From: Nematopogon swammerdamellus
Taxonomy: Eukaryota; Arthropoda; Insecta; Lepidoptera; Adelidae
Assembly (NCBI GenBank): GCA_946902875.1
Contig: OX336343.1
Coordinates: 20,693,596 to 20,757,595, forward strand
DNA length: 64,000 nt
Direction: 5' to 3'
In this document: piece by piece, positions 10,884 through 21,656 of the stretch
Position numbering within the stretch: the first letter of the stretch is position 1
How the letters are laid out: each line of letters begins with the position of its first letter
Program-made: the position numbers and the translations under genes
The notes under the pieces: generated by a model
What the model was told of the DNA's origin: nothing
The model's database searches: none
The model's input: only the letters and a program-made list of their open reading frames with translations

Positions 10884-11090
10884 TTTTTTTTATGGAAACT
10901 GACACGGTTGGCTACATCACGTACTACATCCGTGATGCCAGCTCATAACACCTTGGTAAAAACAACTAGTCGCCATGTCACTGCTTCCCTTCGGTCGAGC
11001 CGGCCACACTGAACTGGACGGAAAACACGAACTATTCACATATCCGTTTCAACACTTTCAACCGACCTTTTCATTCAGTGCTACCCAAAT
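10884..11090 (-). mobile_element. S1 SINE, 5'-truncated
   Basis: Reverse of the S1 tail: T tract, ATGGAAACTGACACGGTTGG, then CACACTGAACTGGACGG, stopping within the central module. Confidence 0.8.
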
Positions 11091-11685
11091 ACTACTGTGC
11101 CGCCGCAGTCAGGCAAGCTACTATTGCGTTGACGCACTCTATGTTCTCAAACGTTCCCAACTCTAGCACGCAAGAGTTAATAATGTAACGCACATATTTT
11201 GCTTCGTCACCCGTGTCCACGCTGAGCTGGACAACAGACCGGACGGACACTGCTGTGACGTTAGAGGCATTTTACTCCATTTTTTAACCGACTTCAAAGG
11301 AAATATTTTCTGTATTCAACTAAGTGATGGAGTCTATTGTTCAGTCATAATAACTTGCACAGCTACAATTTTGCTCGTAGATTGTACCTAGGTTTTCATC
11401 ATCATCATCATCATACTTACTAGTTTTATTTTACTGAAATTGAATAGTATCATGAAACTGTTGATGTGTTGAGCTGAATTAAGCTTTAGGTTAGGGCTTT
11501 TAATTTCTTAGGGCAATTATTCCTTAATCTGTGCTTAGGGGTAAAATATAGGTATAATAAATTAGTCTGCCAGGGTCAGGGCACAGATTTAGGAAGAATA
11601 GTTAGATGCTTTTAATTCTGGTTGTTCTATTAATGCATAATAAATTATAAGAAATAAATTCAAGAAATCTCATTATCTCCCAAAT
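11091..11685. other. No gene recognised
   Basis: AT-rich with a short (TCA)n run near 11396-11415. No repeat or coding match found. Confidence 0.35.
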
Positions 11686-12060
11686 TTTTTGTATACCGAC
11701 ATGGGTGGCTGTACCGAGAGACCAATGGTGCAGTCGACAGAGCCAAAATCACCTCTCCTCGCGAAACCACGCTCAGTTAGGCTGTTGCTAGGCCGTCTAG
11801 CCTGTTAATACGACGTTTGAAGACAGCCAGGTTAAAAGATTTGGGAAATAGACTCGCCGGAAGACAGTTCCACACCCTCGCGGTGCGAACCGATGGGTTT
11901 TCAAAAGCCCAATGTCAACCAACAAACTGGTGCTGAGTCTTTCTGCGACGAGTCATGCGGAGATAGGATGGGTGGCAGGGTATAAGGGATGCTAGTTCCA
12001 CAGAGCAGTGGGCGTAGTGTTGCTAGGAGCCACCAACGACGTTGGTGCCCTTTAAACGAG
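11686..12060 (-). pseudogene. LINE-C 3' end
   Basis: The minus strand reads MTRRRKTQHQFVG, a stop, then TARVWNCLPASLFPKSFNLA and VFKRRINRLDGLAT, the C-terminal region of a jockey/CR1-like LINE. The 3' UTR (TTTCGCGAGGAGAGGTGATT in reverse) and A tract follow. The plus copy at 47040 has the same protein and UTR. One in-frame stop marks it as dead. Confidence 0.75.
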
Positions 12061-12215
12061 ATAGAAATTTCCATCCACGCGCACCGACGACGACGACGGA
12101 AAGGTCCCCATAACTCTTGCTGCGTTCATCCTCTGCACGGTCAGACTGACGCGCTGGAGGGGGAATGACTGGCCAGGTCTGTAGCGCGACACACGATTCA
12201 CGCAGTCTCCTTGCC

Positions 12216-12395
12216 CAGTCAGTCAGTCAGTCAGTCAGCGTGTAAGCGTCCACTGCTGGACATACGCCTCTCCAATTTTCCTCTAGTCCTCCCGGCCTTC
12301 AGCGGTACGAAACCACTGCTTTCTACCTACGCACTTGATGTCGTCGTCCCACCTGGCGGGTGGTCTTCCCACCCTTCCTTGCCCAGCTCCTTCAA
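12216..12395 (-). pseudogene. LINE-B 3' end with (CAGT)n tail
   Basis: In reverse this gives a DDDIK-like stretch followed by YVQQWT-like coding and a tail of CTGA repeats (12219-12240). It is the 3' end of the LINE-B family, also at 56209-56640 in plus orientation. Confidence 0.65.
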
Positions 12396-13071
12396 TAATT
12401 GCATTTCGGCTGCGCCTAAAGTCTCTTATCCGAAAGGCATGAAATAGTAATTTCGACAAATGATTGCCCGATAATTAGATATTTAGTCTCCGAGCAGCGG
12501 AGTCCGCAGTCCTTGCAGTCGACCCGACGACGCGACGAGCGTTTCGACGCAGGTAGCATCCCAGACGAGTGCCCTTCCATGCGACCAAGTCATCGGTGTC
12601 ATCCCGTCATGTAATTCATCCGTTTCCAAATGTCAAAAGTGTTACCGGAATACCAAAGTAGACATATTCCATGCAAACTAACGGCGGATTCCGCTTATGA
12701 ATGTTTTCATTCCGTGCGATTAGTCCGTGTGGCGCTGCGGTCGATTACTGGAATAACCAAGTAGCTGTCAGACTAGTCTCAGCGACTGAAACGAGCTCAG
12801 TCCGTTGTGCGGATTTACGCGAATAGATCTCCTGGGCGCTTGCCGTCCTACGTGCTGAGTCAGGGCTTCAGGATATACGGCAGGCTGACCGAAGTTAATA
12901 TCCGTTGTAGGATTTCGTTGAGAGCATTGGTGGCACGAGAGTCTAACGGCTCTCTAGAGCAGCTGAGGGCGCTTCGGCCGTCGCTCTCAAGTGCAACCTG
13001 TTAGGTTGGACAATGTTGCAACCGAGTCTGCGCCCTATGCATATCCTAAATGTGTTATCGTCCATGGACGT
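12396..13071. other. Unassigned GC-richer stretch
   Basis: Between 12480 and 13020 CpG is frequent and there is no match to the repeats in this window. There is an initiator-like TCAGTC near 12796 and a donor-like CAG/GTAGCA at 12547. It could be a promoter or 5' UTR exon region of the gene that starts coding at 27068, but no intact reading frame supports it. Confidence 0.25.
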
Positions 13072-13323
13072 TAAACTGTAGGTCCCTTCCCTTCTTACCT
13101 TACTAGGTGGTAGGGTTTAACCCGGTCGGGTTGGTACCACCGCACTGAATGAAACGGTCGGTCGAAACGGCTATGTAAATAGTTTGTGTTTTCCGTCCAG
13201 TTCAGTGTAGCCGACATGAAATGAAAGGACATGGCACCTAATTCACCCGGTGTTATGGGCTGACATCACGGATGTTGTAGGTGATGTAGCCAACCGTGTC
13301 AGTTTCCATAAAAGAAAAAAAAA
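13072..13323 (+). mobile_element. S1 SINE without head
   Basis: Starts in the central module (AAACTGTAGGTCCCTTCCC) and runs to an interrupted A tract. The tRNA/5S head is missing by 5' truncation. Confidence 0.85.
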
Positions 13324-13683
13324 GGTAGGTATATATTTTCGAAGATTGAAGGGCATGTAGACAAGCATTTTCAAGTACCCGATTGTGGTTCACAGGACCC
13401 CTTAAATCGCGCTTCTCCCGTCAGTTTGTCGTCGTGCTCAATGGTTGCTATTATTCTATTTATATTTCCCAGTTTTCCCAATTTTTCCCCAATTTTTTTT
13501 CCTCATTTTTTCAACGAAACGCTTGGACTGTAACATCGTATTGGGACAAAGCGAATTCCAATCCTTCAAAGCATCTGCGACCTTGCTGATCCCACACACG
13601 TCTACATTAAGTGCCGCCTACGTGCCGCCATACGCCGAAGCCAAGAACGCAGGGAGATGCCGATTCTGACAAATGTAATTAAA
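13324..13683. other. No gene recognised
   Basis: Pyrimidine-rich tract at 13455-13510 (CCCAATTTTTCCCC type). No conserved frame. Confidence 0.35.
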
Positions 13684-14078
13684 GCGGCGGGTGCCCGAGT
13701 GGTTTGGGCATCGGCTTCTCATGCGAGAGGTCCGCGGTTCGCATCCGGTCGGCGTGTACCAATGAGCTTTTTCTGACGAAAAAAATTTACGTGCATACCT
13801 ACACCTGCTGCTTCACCGTTCGGAACCGATGTATAACTGTAGGTCCCTTCCCTTCCCCCTTACTAGGTGGTAGTGGTAGGCTCAAATTGTAGCCGACTGG
13901 TTTGGTACCACCGTACACGCAGCCTCGGTTGTGCTCTCCTCTAGTCCAGTATATCCACCAGCAATCCAGGGAAGTCTCCGGTATGGCACCTACCTTCTGG
14001 AAGGTGATATTGGCTGGTCGGAGCATGCGCTTTGGCCCCTCCGATTCAGCCACCCATACCAGATTACATAAAAAAAAA
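13684..14078 (+). mobile_element. S2 SINE, full length
   Basis: Clean head (AGCGGCGGGTGCCCGAGTGG, B box GGTTCGCATCC), central module, and tail ending CAGATTACAT then an A tract. About 395 bases: the reference copy for S2 here. Confidence 0.88.
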
Positions 14079-14234
14079 TGCCTTTGTTGCCTGTGGTTCT
14101 ACTGCGTTTGGTAAAGTCAATTGTGTCCACTGTGGATTACTAAAATTTATGTTAATAAATTTGCCTGACGAAAATGGTCCATGGAATAAATACATTCTTG
14201 AAATTTCGAAATTGGTGTGGTAATTATCTATACA

Positions 14235-14625
14235 TACATACTTACATACATAGCGTCACGCTTGTTTCCCGGTGCGGTAGGCAGAGACAACGGTTCTCCA
14301 CGTGCCACGATCCTGCCTGACACACCTCTTCCACTCCCATAATGTTCTTCATGCATGCTCGTCGGTTACGGGTACTACGTACTTGACCCTTTTTGTGCAC
14401 ATGCTCCAACTGGTCCAGGTACATTCGTCTAGCTAGGGCGACCCTTCCAGACTCTTCCACTCACATTTGCTTCATAAATTTCTTTCGTTAGTCTCCTATC
14501 ATCCATTATTCCAACATGACCGAACCACCGAAGCATTCCTCTCTCAATCCTTGTCACGTACCTATAATATATGTAAATTTGGGTACTATAAAAACCAATT
14601 TTTGACCAAATAATCTCCTCCATCT
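14235..14625 (-). pseudogene. LINE-H 3' fragment
   Basis: The minus strand encodes GMLRWFGHVGIMDDRRLTKE, IYEANVSGRVWKGRP, then a frameshift and LDQLEHVHKKGQVRSTRNRR. This is the post-RT region of a LINE also seen at 57768-58166. It ends in TATG repeats. Confidence 0.75.
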
Positions 14626-14818
14626 AAATCAAAGTGTTTTTAGAGTCCAGAAATGTAAATTAAACTGGGCTAAAAATTAATTTGATCAGTGAATCTAGTA
14701 ATTGGCTTGAAACCATCAGAGACGTCATTGATGCCCGGAGCGATATTACAGAAACTATCGACGGTGTTGGTGTCGCGAGTTGAGAAAAAGTATGTCCCCG
14801 GACTGGTGTATTTCCTTT

Positions 14819-15425
14819 AACCCTAGATCACTAACCAATCGTAAAAATTACGACGCGTACTGTGTCCAGACCCCCGTCACCCCACCCGTTCCTCATACCT
14901 TCCTAATTAGCATCATTAATGACTCAGAAGCACTCATTGTGGATGCACGTTTATTAGATCGGGAGATCTCGTGTTATCATCGTAAAATTTACGAATGGTT
15001 AGTAACTATGTAACTTTTTTTCCATAGAAAATTACTATGGTGTGATAGAAACCGAAGTCAAATAAGGTTGTTTATCTTCTAGAAGGATGCTTCCTTCTAG
15101 AAGATAAACAACGTTATTGAGTTATTTATATATAGTTATAGTTGAGACTTTTCCAGAACTCGCAAAAAAACGTCGTATGGCCACGACATTCTGCGAGAGC
15201 TGAAAAAAGGCGAGTATATTGTTTGCACGGAGTATATTGTTTGTTTCTATATGTGCGATTAAAGTTGGGTGTTGGTTATTTCTAAAACAGATTATGTTAT
15301 TTGATTAAGTGAAAACCAAGGCTAATTAAGGTAATTTTGTGTCATAAATAAATTTGATTAAATAAATATTGATGCTTTAATATTACGTCGTAAGTCGTTA
15401 GCCTTAAGGTTAGTGATCTAGGGTT
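14819..15425. mobile_element. 607-bp TIR element
   Basis: Terminal inverted repeats AACCCTAGATCACTAACC at both ends, with weaker pairing further in (TTACGACG). A 77-codon ORF inside (from 14780) has no recognisable domain. A perfect 46-base hairpin lies near its centre. Superfamily unknown. Confidence 0.65.
15067..15112. repeat. Perfect 21-bp-arm hairpin
   Basis: GTTGTTTATCTTCTAGAAGG A and its exact complement are separated by TGCT. Near the middle of the surrounding TIR element. Confidence 0.9.
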
Positions 15426-15566
15426 TTAGGCCCACTTGCACCAACACAAATTTAATATATAAACCAGTTTAACTCGTTAAGCTAGCACCCGTTGTATGTG
15501 TGAACCGCGTTTAAATCCATAACTCGCTACTTAACTTTAAACTCGTGTTGGTGCAAGTGGGCCTAA
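15426..15566. mobile_element. 141-bp MITE with 22-bp TIRs
   Basis: TTAGGCCCACTTGCACCAAC at the left and its complement at the right. It lies immediately next to the 607-bp element. This TIR type is common in insect MITEs. Confidence 0.8.
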
Positions 15567-16090
15567 GGAGGCTATTCTACGCTTTGTAACAAGCATAATT
15601 AGCAATAGAGCTAGGGTTCTAGGTACGATGTACTAGGTACGTGCGGATATAACAACAAATAATAAAAAACATTTAAAGTGAAAAACTTGGCCGTCCGATT
15701 TGAACTTGGCCGGTTTTTCATATGCTGATATTTTTATAATTGACACCCTTTATGGAGCGATGGCAGGCTAAAGCTCATTGAGGGGTTGCGAAGATGAGCT
15801 TCAGTGTTAATCACATTAATGTATGGAATTCCTTTAGGCGTGGGCTGACTACAGATTCTGATAACAATGGAAGCACAACGAACTTTGTATAATGATTAGT
15901 GAGTGGGTAGAGATCGACGCGGCATTGCATATTATTATGTATTCGATATAATGATTTCATTTGATAGGAAGGATTACTCATCACATTTTGAGGACAAAAA
16001 TATAAATATGACACCAGATGTAAAGATAACCTCGGAGATAACATAGAACAAATTAGTCACAACACTACCATAGTTTAATTAAACCTGTAC
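15567..16090. other. No gene; short GGTTCCG remnant
   Basis: At 15680-15715 the phrase AACTTGGCCGGTTTTTC is the end of a GGTTCCG repeat. The remainder shows nothing recognisable. Confidence 0.4.
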
Positions 16091-16418
16091 CGTGTGGAGC
16101 CGGTACTTTAAAAGAATAGCCCCACTGCATATCCTCCCGTGTATGTCGTAAAAGGCGACTAAGGGATATGACTCCCTTCTTATATTACTAGGTGGTAGGG
16201 TTCAACCCGCCCGGGTTGGTACCACCGCACTGAATGAAATGTCGGTCGAAACGGCTATGTATATAGTTTGTGTTTTCCGTCCAGTTCAGTGTAGCCGGCA
16301 CGACCGAAGGGAAGCGCTGACGTGGCACCAAGTTCACCCGGTGTTATGGGCTGACATCACGGATGTTGTAGGTGATGCCAAACCTGTCAGTTTCAATAAA
16401 AAAAAAATAAAAAAAAAA
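16091..16418 (+). mobile_element. S3: third SINE head fused to S1 body
   Basis: The head GAATAGCCCCACTGCAT...AAAGGCGACTAAGGGATA runs into CTCCCTTCTTATATTACTAG and then the normal S1 central module and tail, ending in an A-rich tract. The same junction occurs at 56845, so it is a real chimeric family, not a local rearrangement. Confidence 0.8.
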
Positions 16419-16447
16419 CCACGGACTTGTCTAAAGCTATGCTGACT

Positions 16448-16560
16448 GAACTAGAGGAGAACACAGCCGAGGCTGCTATGCGGCCATCTTAGATCCAGTA
16501 CGGTAGTACCAACCCAGTCGGCTACAATTTGATTGAGCCTTCAAGGGGCAAGGGAATTTT
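16448..16560 (-). mobile_element. S2 SINE fragment
   Basis: Reverse of the S2 middle (GAGAACACAGCCGAGGCTGC, CCCAGTCGGCTACAATTTG). Confidence 0.7.
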
Positions 16561-16985
16561 AGAAATTTAGTTTAAATTCCTTTTTAACCCTAAACCGTAC
16601 CTTAAAAGGAATAAAAGGCATAAAGGAAACTCTTATAAGATCCCGTACCGGATACGGAATCCTAAAAACATGACTACTATGTGGATCTTCACTTTTACAG
16701 CTCATCGTTCGTACAAAATCTTACTATATTATTGCGGTGACGTCACACATACGTCACACAAAGATCCACATTCGTTATCTCGCTACGCCATGCGCCAGCG
16801 AGCTCCATATACTTAGCGAAAATATTTACTCGGCTTCAGAAGGCCCCGTCTAGTGCCTCCTTCAAGTGTCTAACTTCTAATTAGGTAGCGCCAAAATAGG
16901 ACAGGCCGAAGGGTGTGCACAAATCCAAGGCATTTTATCTACTGGTGTAGGTATGTATGTATATCTTTTTCTTTTCTTTTTTTTC
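16561..16985. other. No gene recognised
   Basis: Contains ATACGGAATCCTAAAA at 16653-16668 (GGTTCCG end) and a CTTTTCTTTT tract before the next SINE. Confidence 0.4.
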
Positions 16986-17336
16986 TTTTTTTTATGGAAA
17001 CTGACATGTTTGGCTACATCACCTATAACATCCACGTGATGTCAGCCCATAAGACCGGGTGAACTAGGTGCCATGTCAGCGCTTCCCTTCATTTCATGTC
17101 GGTTACACTGAACTGGACGGAAAACAAGAACTATTTACATAGCCGTTCCGACCGACTTTTCGCTCAGTGCGGTGGTACCAAACCGGCTGGGATAAACCCT
17201 ACCACCTAGTAAGGTAAGAAGGGAAGGGACCCACGGTCAGCCTGAAACGGTCGAGCGGTCACCCATCCAATACTGACCGCGGTCAGCGTTGCTTAACAAC
17301 AGTCGACCGACCGCACCACTGAGCTACCGAGGCTGA
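16986..17336 (-). mobile_element. S1 SINE, full length
   Basis: Complete in reverse: T tract, tail, central module, then the head with the 5S-like GACCGCGGTCAGCGTTGCTT and the tRNA A-box region ACTGAGCTACCGAGGC. About 350 bases. Confidence 0.88.
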
Positions 17337-17339
17337 CTT

Positions 17340-17726
17340 AGTCAGTGAATTATTTGTATGACATGTGGTATACCATTTTTGTTAGTTTTTTTTAATGAAT
17401 TAAGAAATTAAGATTCTGTCACATTTTTACTCGTTGTCGGGACTTTGGGAGACCTTTTCATGGTATTAACTTCATCAAATAATATTTTTTCTAGAACAAG
17501 GATACATCGTAAAATTCAATCAATTTTATTTCGTGTTGAAACAATCATAAACAAAAAAATTACAAGGGTTTGTAGCTGGGATTTTGGTAATTTTCAAAAA
17601 TAAAGAAAAAAAAATCGTATCTGGATACCACGTGATATCTGACAAAAGGTATCATGGGTTAAAACGTTGCAAATGAACCCATTTACCTACAAACAATTTT
17701 TGTCGGTCGATTTGCCGAACACCCTG
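17340..17726 (+). mobile_element. Mariner-like element, one half
   Basis: Matches one half of the element at 55360-56206 and ends TTTGCCGAACACCCTG followed by TA. The other terminal repeat is missing. Confidence 0.65.
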
Positions 17727-18534
17727 TATAATAAAAATAAATTAATAAATTTAATCAAATCCATCCTACCGTATTTTTGCGCCTGAAATGATAATATTGA
17801 CTGAAAATATAAAACATTATGATCACATTTATTCTAGACCTGTTTAATCTACATAGCATTAAATTAAGTACTCAGTTCATATTCCGACTCAAAGTTAGCG
17901 AAGCTCATTGGCGTATCTGGGATTATTTTCCAGGGTGGGCCTAGCCCCCTGAAAAGCGATGGCCGGTGAAGCCGAAACACGATGTAACCTACGCAATAAA
18001 AGTAGGTAATTTGAACTTGAAGTGTTGAGCCGTACTTCGACCATTGATTTCGGAAAGTTTCTTTACCTAAACAAAATTAAACAAAAACTTTTTTTTAAAG
18101 TGTTTGTTTTGAGTACCTAGATGGAAATGGAATTTTATGTTGATTCCTCAGCTGTAGATTATTTAAGTGTTTTTGTGTGAAATTATTTAAGTGCCCACCC
18201 TAGAATTTTGGGTTGGCAACCCAACATCCTGGGGTGGGCATCAGACACTTCTGGGGTGGGCCGTGCCCACCCGACCCCCCCCCTCTATATACGCCAATGG
18301 CGAAGCTCATCGAATCCACTGTGACAACGCGACCTCAAAAATACTCTTAAATAATGGAAGGAAAAGCCTCAGCTTTTCGAAACTTTTCAACATTTTCAGT
18401 GATACAATAAGACTTTTTAGACTGAAAGCACTTTGATTGAAGATAGCCTTGTTTGATGCCGTGGAAGTATCGAATAATACATAGGTGTACTTATGTTGTT
18501 TCATACAAATTATTTAACGACGAGTAGGTATTAG
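17727..18534. other. No gene recognised
   Basis: AT-rich, with a stretch at 18180-18280 made of GGGTTGGCA/GGGGTGGGC repeats. No coding match. Confidence 0.35.
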
Positions 18535-18582
18535 AGTAGTCAGTCAGTCAGCCAGCGTGTAAGCGTCCACTGCTGGACATTT
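18535..18582 (-). mobile_element. LINE-B 3' tail
   Basis: Only AGCGTGTAAGCGTCCACTGC plus the CAGT tail remains. Confidence 0.55.
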
Positions 18583-18689
18583 TATTATTATTTATTTATT
18601 TACACATTTATAATATTTACATTAATTTTACATATACAACGTTAAAAATACAAATATATACCTAAAATTAATATAAAAAATATAAACGG

Positions 18690-18990
18690 AGCTTCCACCA
18701 CCGGCGGCGGGGCGAACCCAGGCTACCGATAGTCGGGCCCTAGGGAGAGAAACCTCCGGACTATACGCGCAGTGTCGAGCAGGGCTGCCTTCTGGATCTG
18801 CCCCTTGACCCAACCACTCAGCGAGAGCCTCTTAAGGTGGTCGTCGAGGCTCTTCGCTATCAGCCCATGCGTCGAAACGACTATGGGCACAACGATCGTC
18901 GAGTCGACGGGCCACATTTTGGTTACCTCGTGCTGCAGGTCCAGATACTTTAACATCTTCTCTGCTTCCTTACTGACGAGGTTACCATAA
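18690..18990 (-). pseudogene. LINE-D C-terminal fragment, copy 1
   Basis: Minus frame: MLKYLDLQHEVTKMWPVDST, then IVVPIVVSTHGLIAKSLDDH and a stop after RRFLSLGPDYR. Nearly the same as the next copy at 19085, so they are neighbouring insertions or a duplication. Confidence 0.75.
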
Positions 18991-19084
18991 TAGTATTATT
19001 ATCCATTTATTTCCACATTTCTTTTTATATAAATTTTACATTTAAAAAAAATTAAAACCTAAAATTAATATAAAACAAACGGAG

Positions 19085-19505
19085 TTTCCACCACCGGCGG
19101 CGGCGGGGCGGACCCAGGCTACCGTTGGTCGGGTCCCAAAGAGAGGAACCTCCGGACGATGCGTGCAGTGTCGAGCAGGGCTGCATTCTGGATCTGGCCT
19201 TTGACCCAACCACTCAGCGAGAGCCTCTTAAGGTGGTCATCGAGGCTCTTCGCTATCAGCCCATGCGCTGATACGACTATGGGCACAACGATCGTCGAGT
19301 CGACGGGCCACATTTTAGAAACCTCGTGCTGCAGATCCAGATACTTCAGCATCTTCTCTGCTTCCTTACTGACGAGGTTACCATCGTGCGGCACGGCGAT
19401 ATCGACGAGCGTTGCGCGCCTTGCCTGCCGGTTCACTATCACAATATCAGGTCTATTAGCGAGAATAGTCCTTTCTGTAATAATGGACCGGTCCCAGTAG
19501 AGTGT
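19085..19505 (-). pseudogene. LINE-D C-terminal fragment, copy 2
   Basis: Longer copy. Minus frame: YWDRSIITERTILANRPDIV, then RRATLVDIAVPHDGN, the HEV..MWPVDSTIVVPIVVSA segment and DTARIVRRFLSL before a stop. RPDI...VDIAVP resembles the PD-(D/E)XK pattern of the C-terminal endonuclease of R2-like LINEs; that reading is inference. It ends in a G/C-rich 3' UTR and an AT tract. Confidence 0.75.
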
Positions 19506-19639
19506 TATTATTATTATTATAGCCTAATGCGCTGTCGCTATATTCATTTATAATTTTAATTTTTGTTTTAATTTATTTATTATCATTTCTTTTTGTTTTT
19601 GTTTTTGTAATTTAAAATGCTACAGCGCACCCTATGCTG

Positions 19640-19841
19640 GGCTTCGGCCTCTCGCGTTCGCGAGGTGCGGTCTACACTCCCTGGCTGACCAGGCCTGTCT
19701 GGGAAAGGTTCCACTGCTGGACATACGCCTCTCAAATTTCCTCCAGTCCTAAATCCTCCAAAAATCCTCCAGTCTTTCGTACGGAACCACTGCTTTCCGC
19801 CGACATACTTGACGGTGTCGTCCCACGCCCACCCCAACTAC
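19640..19841 (-). pseudogene. LINE-B 3' end
   Basis: Minus frame with WGWAWDDTVKYVGGKQWF followed by the ACATACGCCTCTC-type 3' end. Interrupted at its upstream side by the fold-back element at 19852. Confidence 0.65.
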
Positions 19842-19851
19842 CATTATGGTG

Positions 19852-20026
19852 ACAATGTTTCCAGTTACGCGGTCGGTATACTGACAACGACTCACTTTGT
19901 TTGCCGACGTTTCGTCCCACACTCCGGGGACGTTGAGTGACGGACAAGTAAGTTGTTGTCAGTATACCGCGTAACCCAAAACATTGTCATAATGTGTAAT
20001 AGCGGTAAAAGCCTAAACGAACATAA
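19852..20026 (-). mobile_element. Asymmetric fold-back element, copy 1
   Basis: Inverted arms (ACAATGTTTCCAGTTACGCG and its counterpart) followed by an unpaired tail AATAGCGGTAAAAGCCTAAA. Flanked by the direct repeat CATTATGGTG (19842-19851 and 20027-20036). A related copy at 38599 lies in opposite orientation. Confidence 0.7.
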
Positions 20027-20040
20027 CATTATGGTGTTAA

Positions 20041-20165
20041 GATAGATAGATACTATATTATCTATTAGATAGATAGATAGAAAATGCTTTATTGCTGCAA
20101 TAATAACAGAATCGGTTAATTAAGAAAGGTATTAAGTCAAGCATACCAAATTATACAGGACAAAT
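20041..20165 (-). mobile_element. LINE-I-like 3' tail with (GATA)n
   Basis: GATA repeats at 20041-20084 followed by AAAATGCTTTATTGCTGCAA: in reverse, a LINE 3' end with AATAAA and a TCTA-repeat tail, as at 58945. Confidence 0.5.
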
Positions 20166-20379
20166 AAAAAACTGTCTGGTGTAAAATTTTCTTAGGTCTT
20201 CTTCTGATATTTGTTTTTGTTATATTAGTATGGTGTAAATTACATGTAAATATGTAAATTTGACATTATTTTTACATTATTTTAATTATTGAAAATTACC
20301 TAAAGTCACTTGACTTATTCCCTTTCTTCATTAATTATGGTATTACTGCGAAAATATAGTCACTCTTGTTGATAAACTC

Positions 20380-20822
20380 TTTATTCGGCATTAATTACAA
20401 TGGATTTGGGCCAGTTCTCAACAATATCCTTATAATAATAAATTTTCTCGTGTGTTATGTATTGCAGAGTGCGTCTTAAATCATATTTTTTTTTATTTAT
20501 TGGGATGGGTCCGTTGTATGCTCTGTCGGCTGGAAGTGTTATATTATGGATCCTAGTATTCCTTAGGTCGAACGTGTTCACCCGAGAAGAGTTTCCGATG
20601 AATGGACGGGTTACAATACAACACAGCCCCTTTTTCGGATGAGTATTCAAACTGCAAAAAGTTTGAAATGAGGAACTGCTGTTTATCAATCCGAGGGACG
20701 TTCCTGGACTGTGTTTCTAGGGAGATTGTGTGCCTTTTGTAGAATTTAATCCACCAGTTCTTGAAATCTATAATCGTCGGTGTTTGCCATAGACACGATG
20801 AACTTTCGGTGTGCGTTACAGA
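20380..20822 (-). pseudogene. Unrecognised frameshifted ORF pair
   Basis: One minus frame (20822 to a stop at 20553) reads IIDFKNWWIKFYKRHTISL, VPRIDKQQFLISNFLQFEY and GAVLYCNPSIHRKLF. A second frame (to 20381) continues with TLPADRAYNGPIPINKKKYD and YYYKDIVENWP. The two together look like one protein broken by a frameshift; the style (NWW, GPIPI) suggests a transposon-encoded protein, but I do not recognise the family. AATAAA follows the stop directly (20375-20380 in reverse). The TTGACTTATTCCCTTTC motif brackets the region. Confidence 0.45.
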
Positions 20823-21014
20823 TTATTTAGCAAATTTCTGTAGGAAGGATGGTCAAGTTTTTAGACTCGGATTCAGACATTTTTACAGTTTTACAGTACA
20901 ACAGTTCAGCAGCATAGCCTCCTCGCACATGACGACCAAAACTAGAATGTCAGCTGATAAAAATGACAGACTTCAAAACAACAAACAACAAACATGTACT
21001 GCGAGATTGCGAAC

Positions 21015-21048
21015 GAAAGGGAATAAGTCAGTTGACTTATTCCCTTTC
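21015..21048. repeat. Palindrome built from a dispersed motif
   Basis: GAAAGGGAATAAGTCA and its complement are separated by GT. The same TGACTTATTCCCTTTC word occurs at 20313, and a variant at 21104. Confidence 0.85.
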
Positions 21049-21229
21049 ATGAGTAAACAAATATTTTCGCTGCCTGTGTTCATTAGTTAGAATGGCCTGA
21101 CTTGTTCCCTTTCTTGACTATTCGATAGATCTACCCCAAAAGAACAAATTTGCATTATTATTGCCATGTGTAAAAAAAATTACTTATGTCCTTTCTTAAT
21201 TAAACGATTCTACAGTAATAGTACATTAG

Positions 21230-21400
21230 AAAATTTACATAAGGTGCAAAGGCGGACTTATCCCTTACAGAGATTTCTTACAGTCAACCTTTGGATGTTT
21301 GAGATTTGATTAATATAGTGGAATGTAAGTAGGTAGTAGCAAAGAGTTGAGCGTGAGAATTGAAGATAAAATATTAATAAGAATAATACAATGTAAGTAA
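21230..21400 (-). mobile_element. LINE-I 3' UTR fragment
   Basis: In reverse: CTGTAAGGGATAAGTCCGCC TTTGCACC...ATGTAAATTTT, as at 58492 and 58945. Confidence 0.6.
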
Positions 21401-21525
21401 TAATAATTATTATTAATAGTACATGCTAGTTAAAATAAATACTTGCGTTAATACATATATTTTACTAAATATATAGAATGTACCATACAAATAAATAAAC
21501 ATACATACCTACTTGTCTATTCAGC

Positions 21526-21651
21526 AGGTCTATTCTTGTAAATTCTGACAGCGGAATCAGCGCTGTTGTGGCGCTGAGAGCCACTTACTATAGTGGCTCT
21601 CAGCGCCACATCAGCGCTGATTCCGCTGTCAGAATTTACAAGAATAGACCT
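21526..21651. mobile_element. Near-perfect hairpin element, copy 2
   Basis: The exact reverse complement of the element at 5951 over about 122 bases. Its right end directly abuts the target duplication of E289. Confidence 0.88.
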
Positions 21652-21656
21652 GCAGG

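Noticed and set aside
12480..13020. Promoter or 5' exon of the guanylate cyclase gene
   Set aside because: CpG enrichment and initiator-like words are suggestive, but no transcript evidence or convincing donor; left as an unassigned stretch.
15067..15112. microRNA precursor
   Set aside because: Arms of 21 bp with a 4-base loop and no extended lower stem; it sits in a TIR element. Small-RNA data would be needed.
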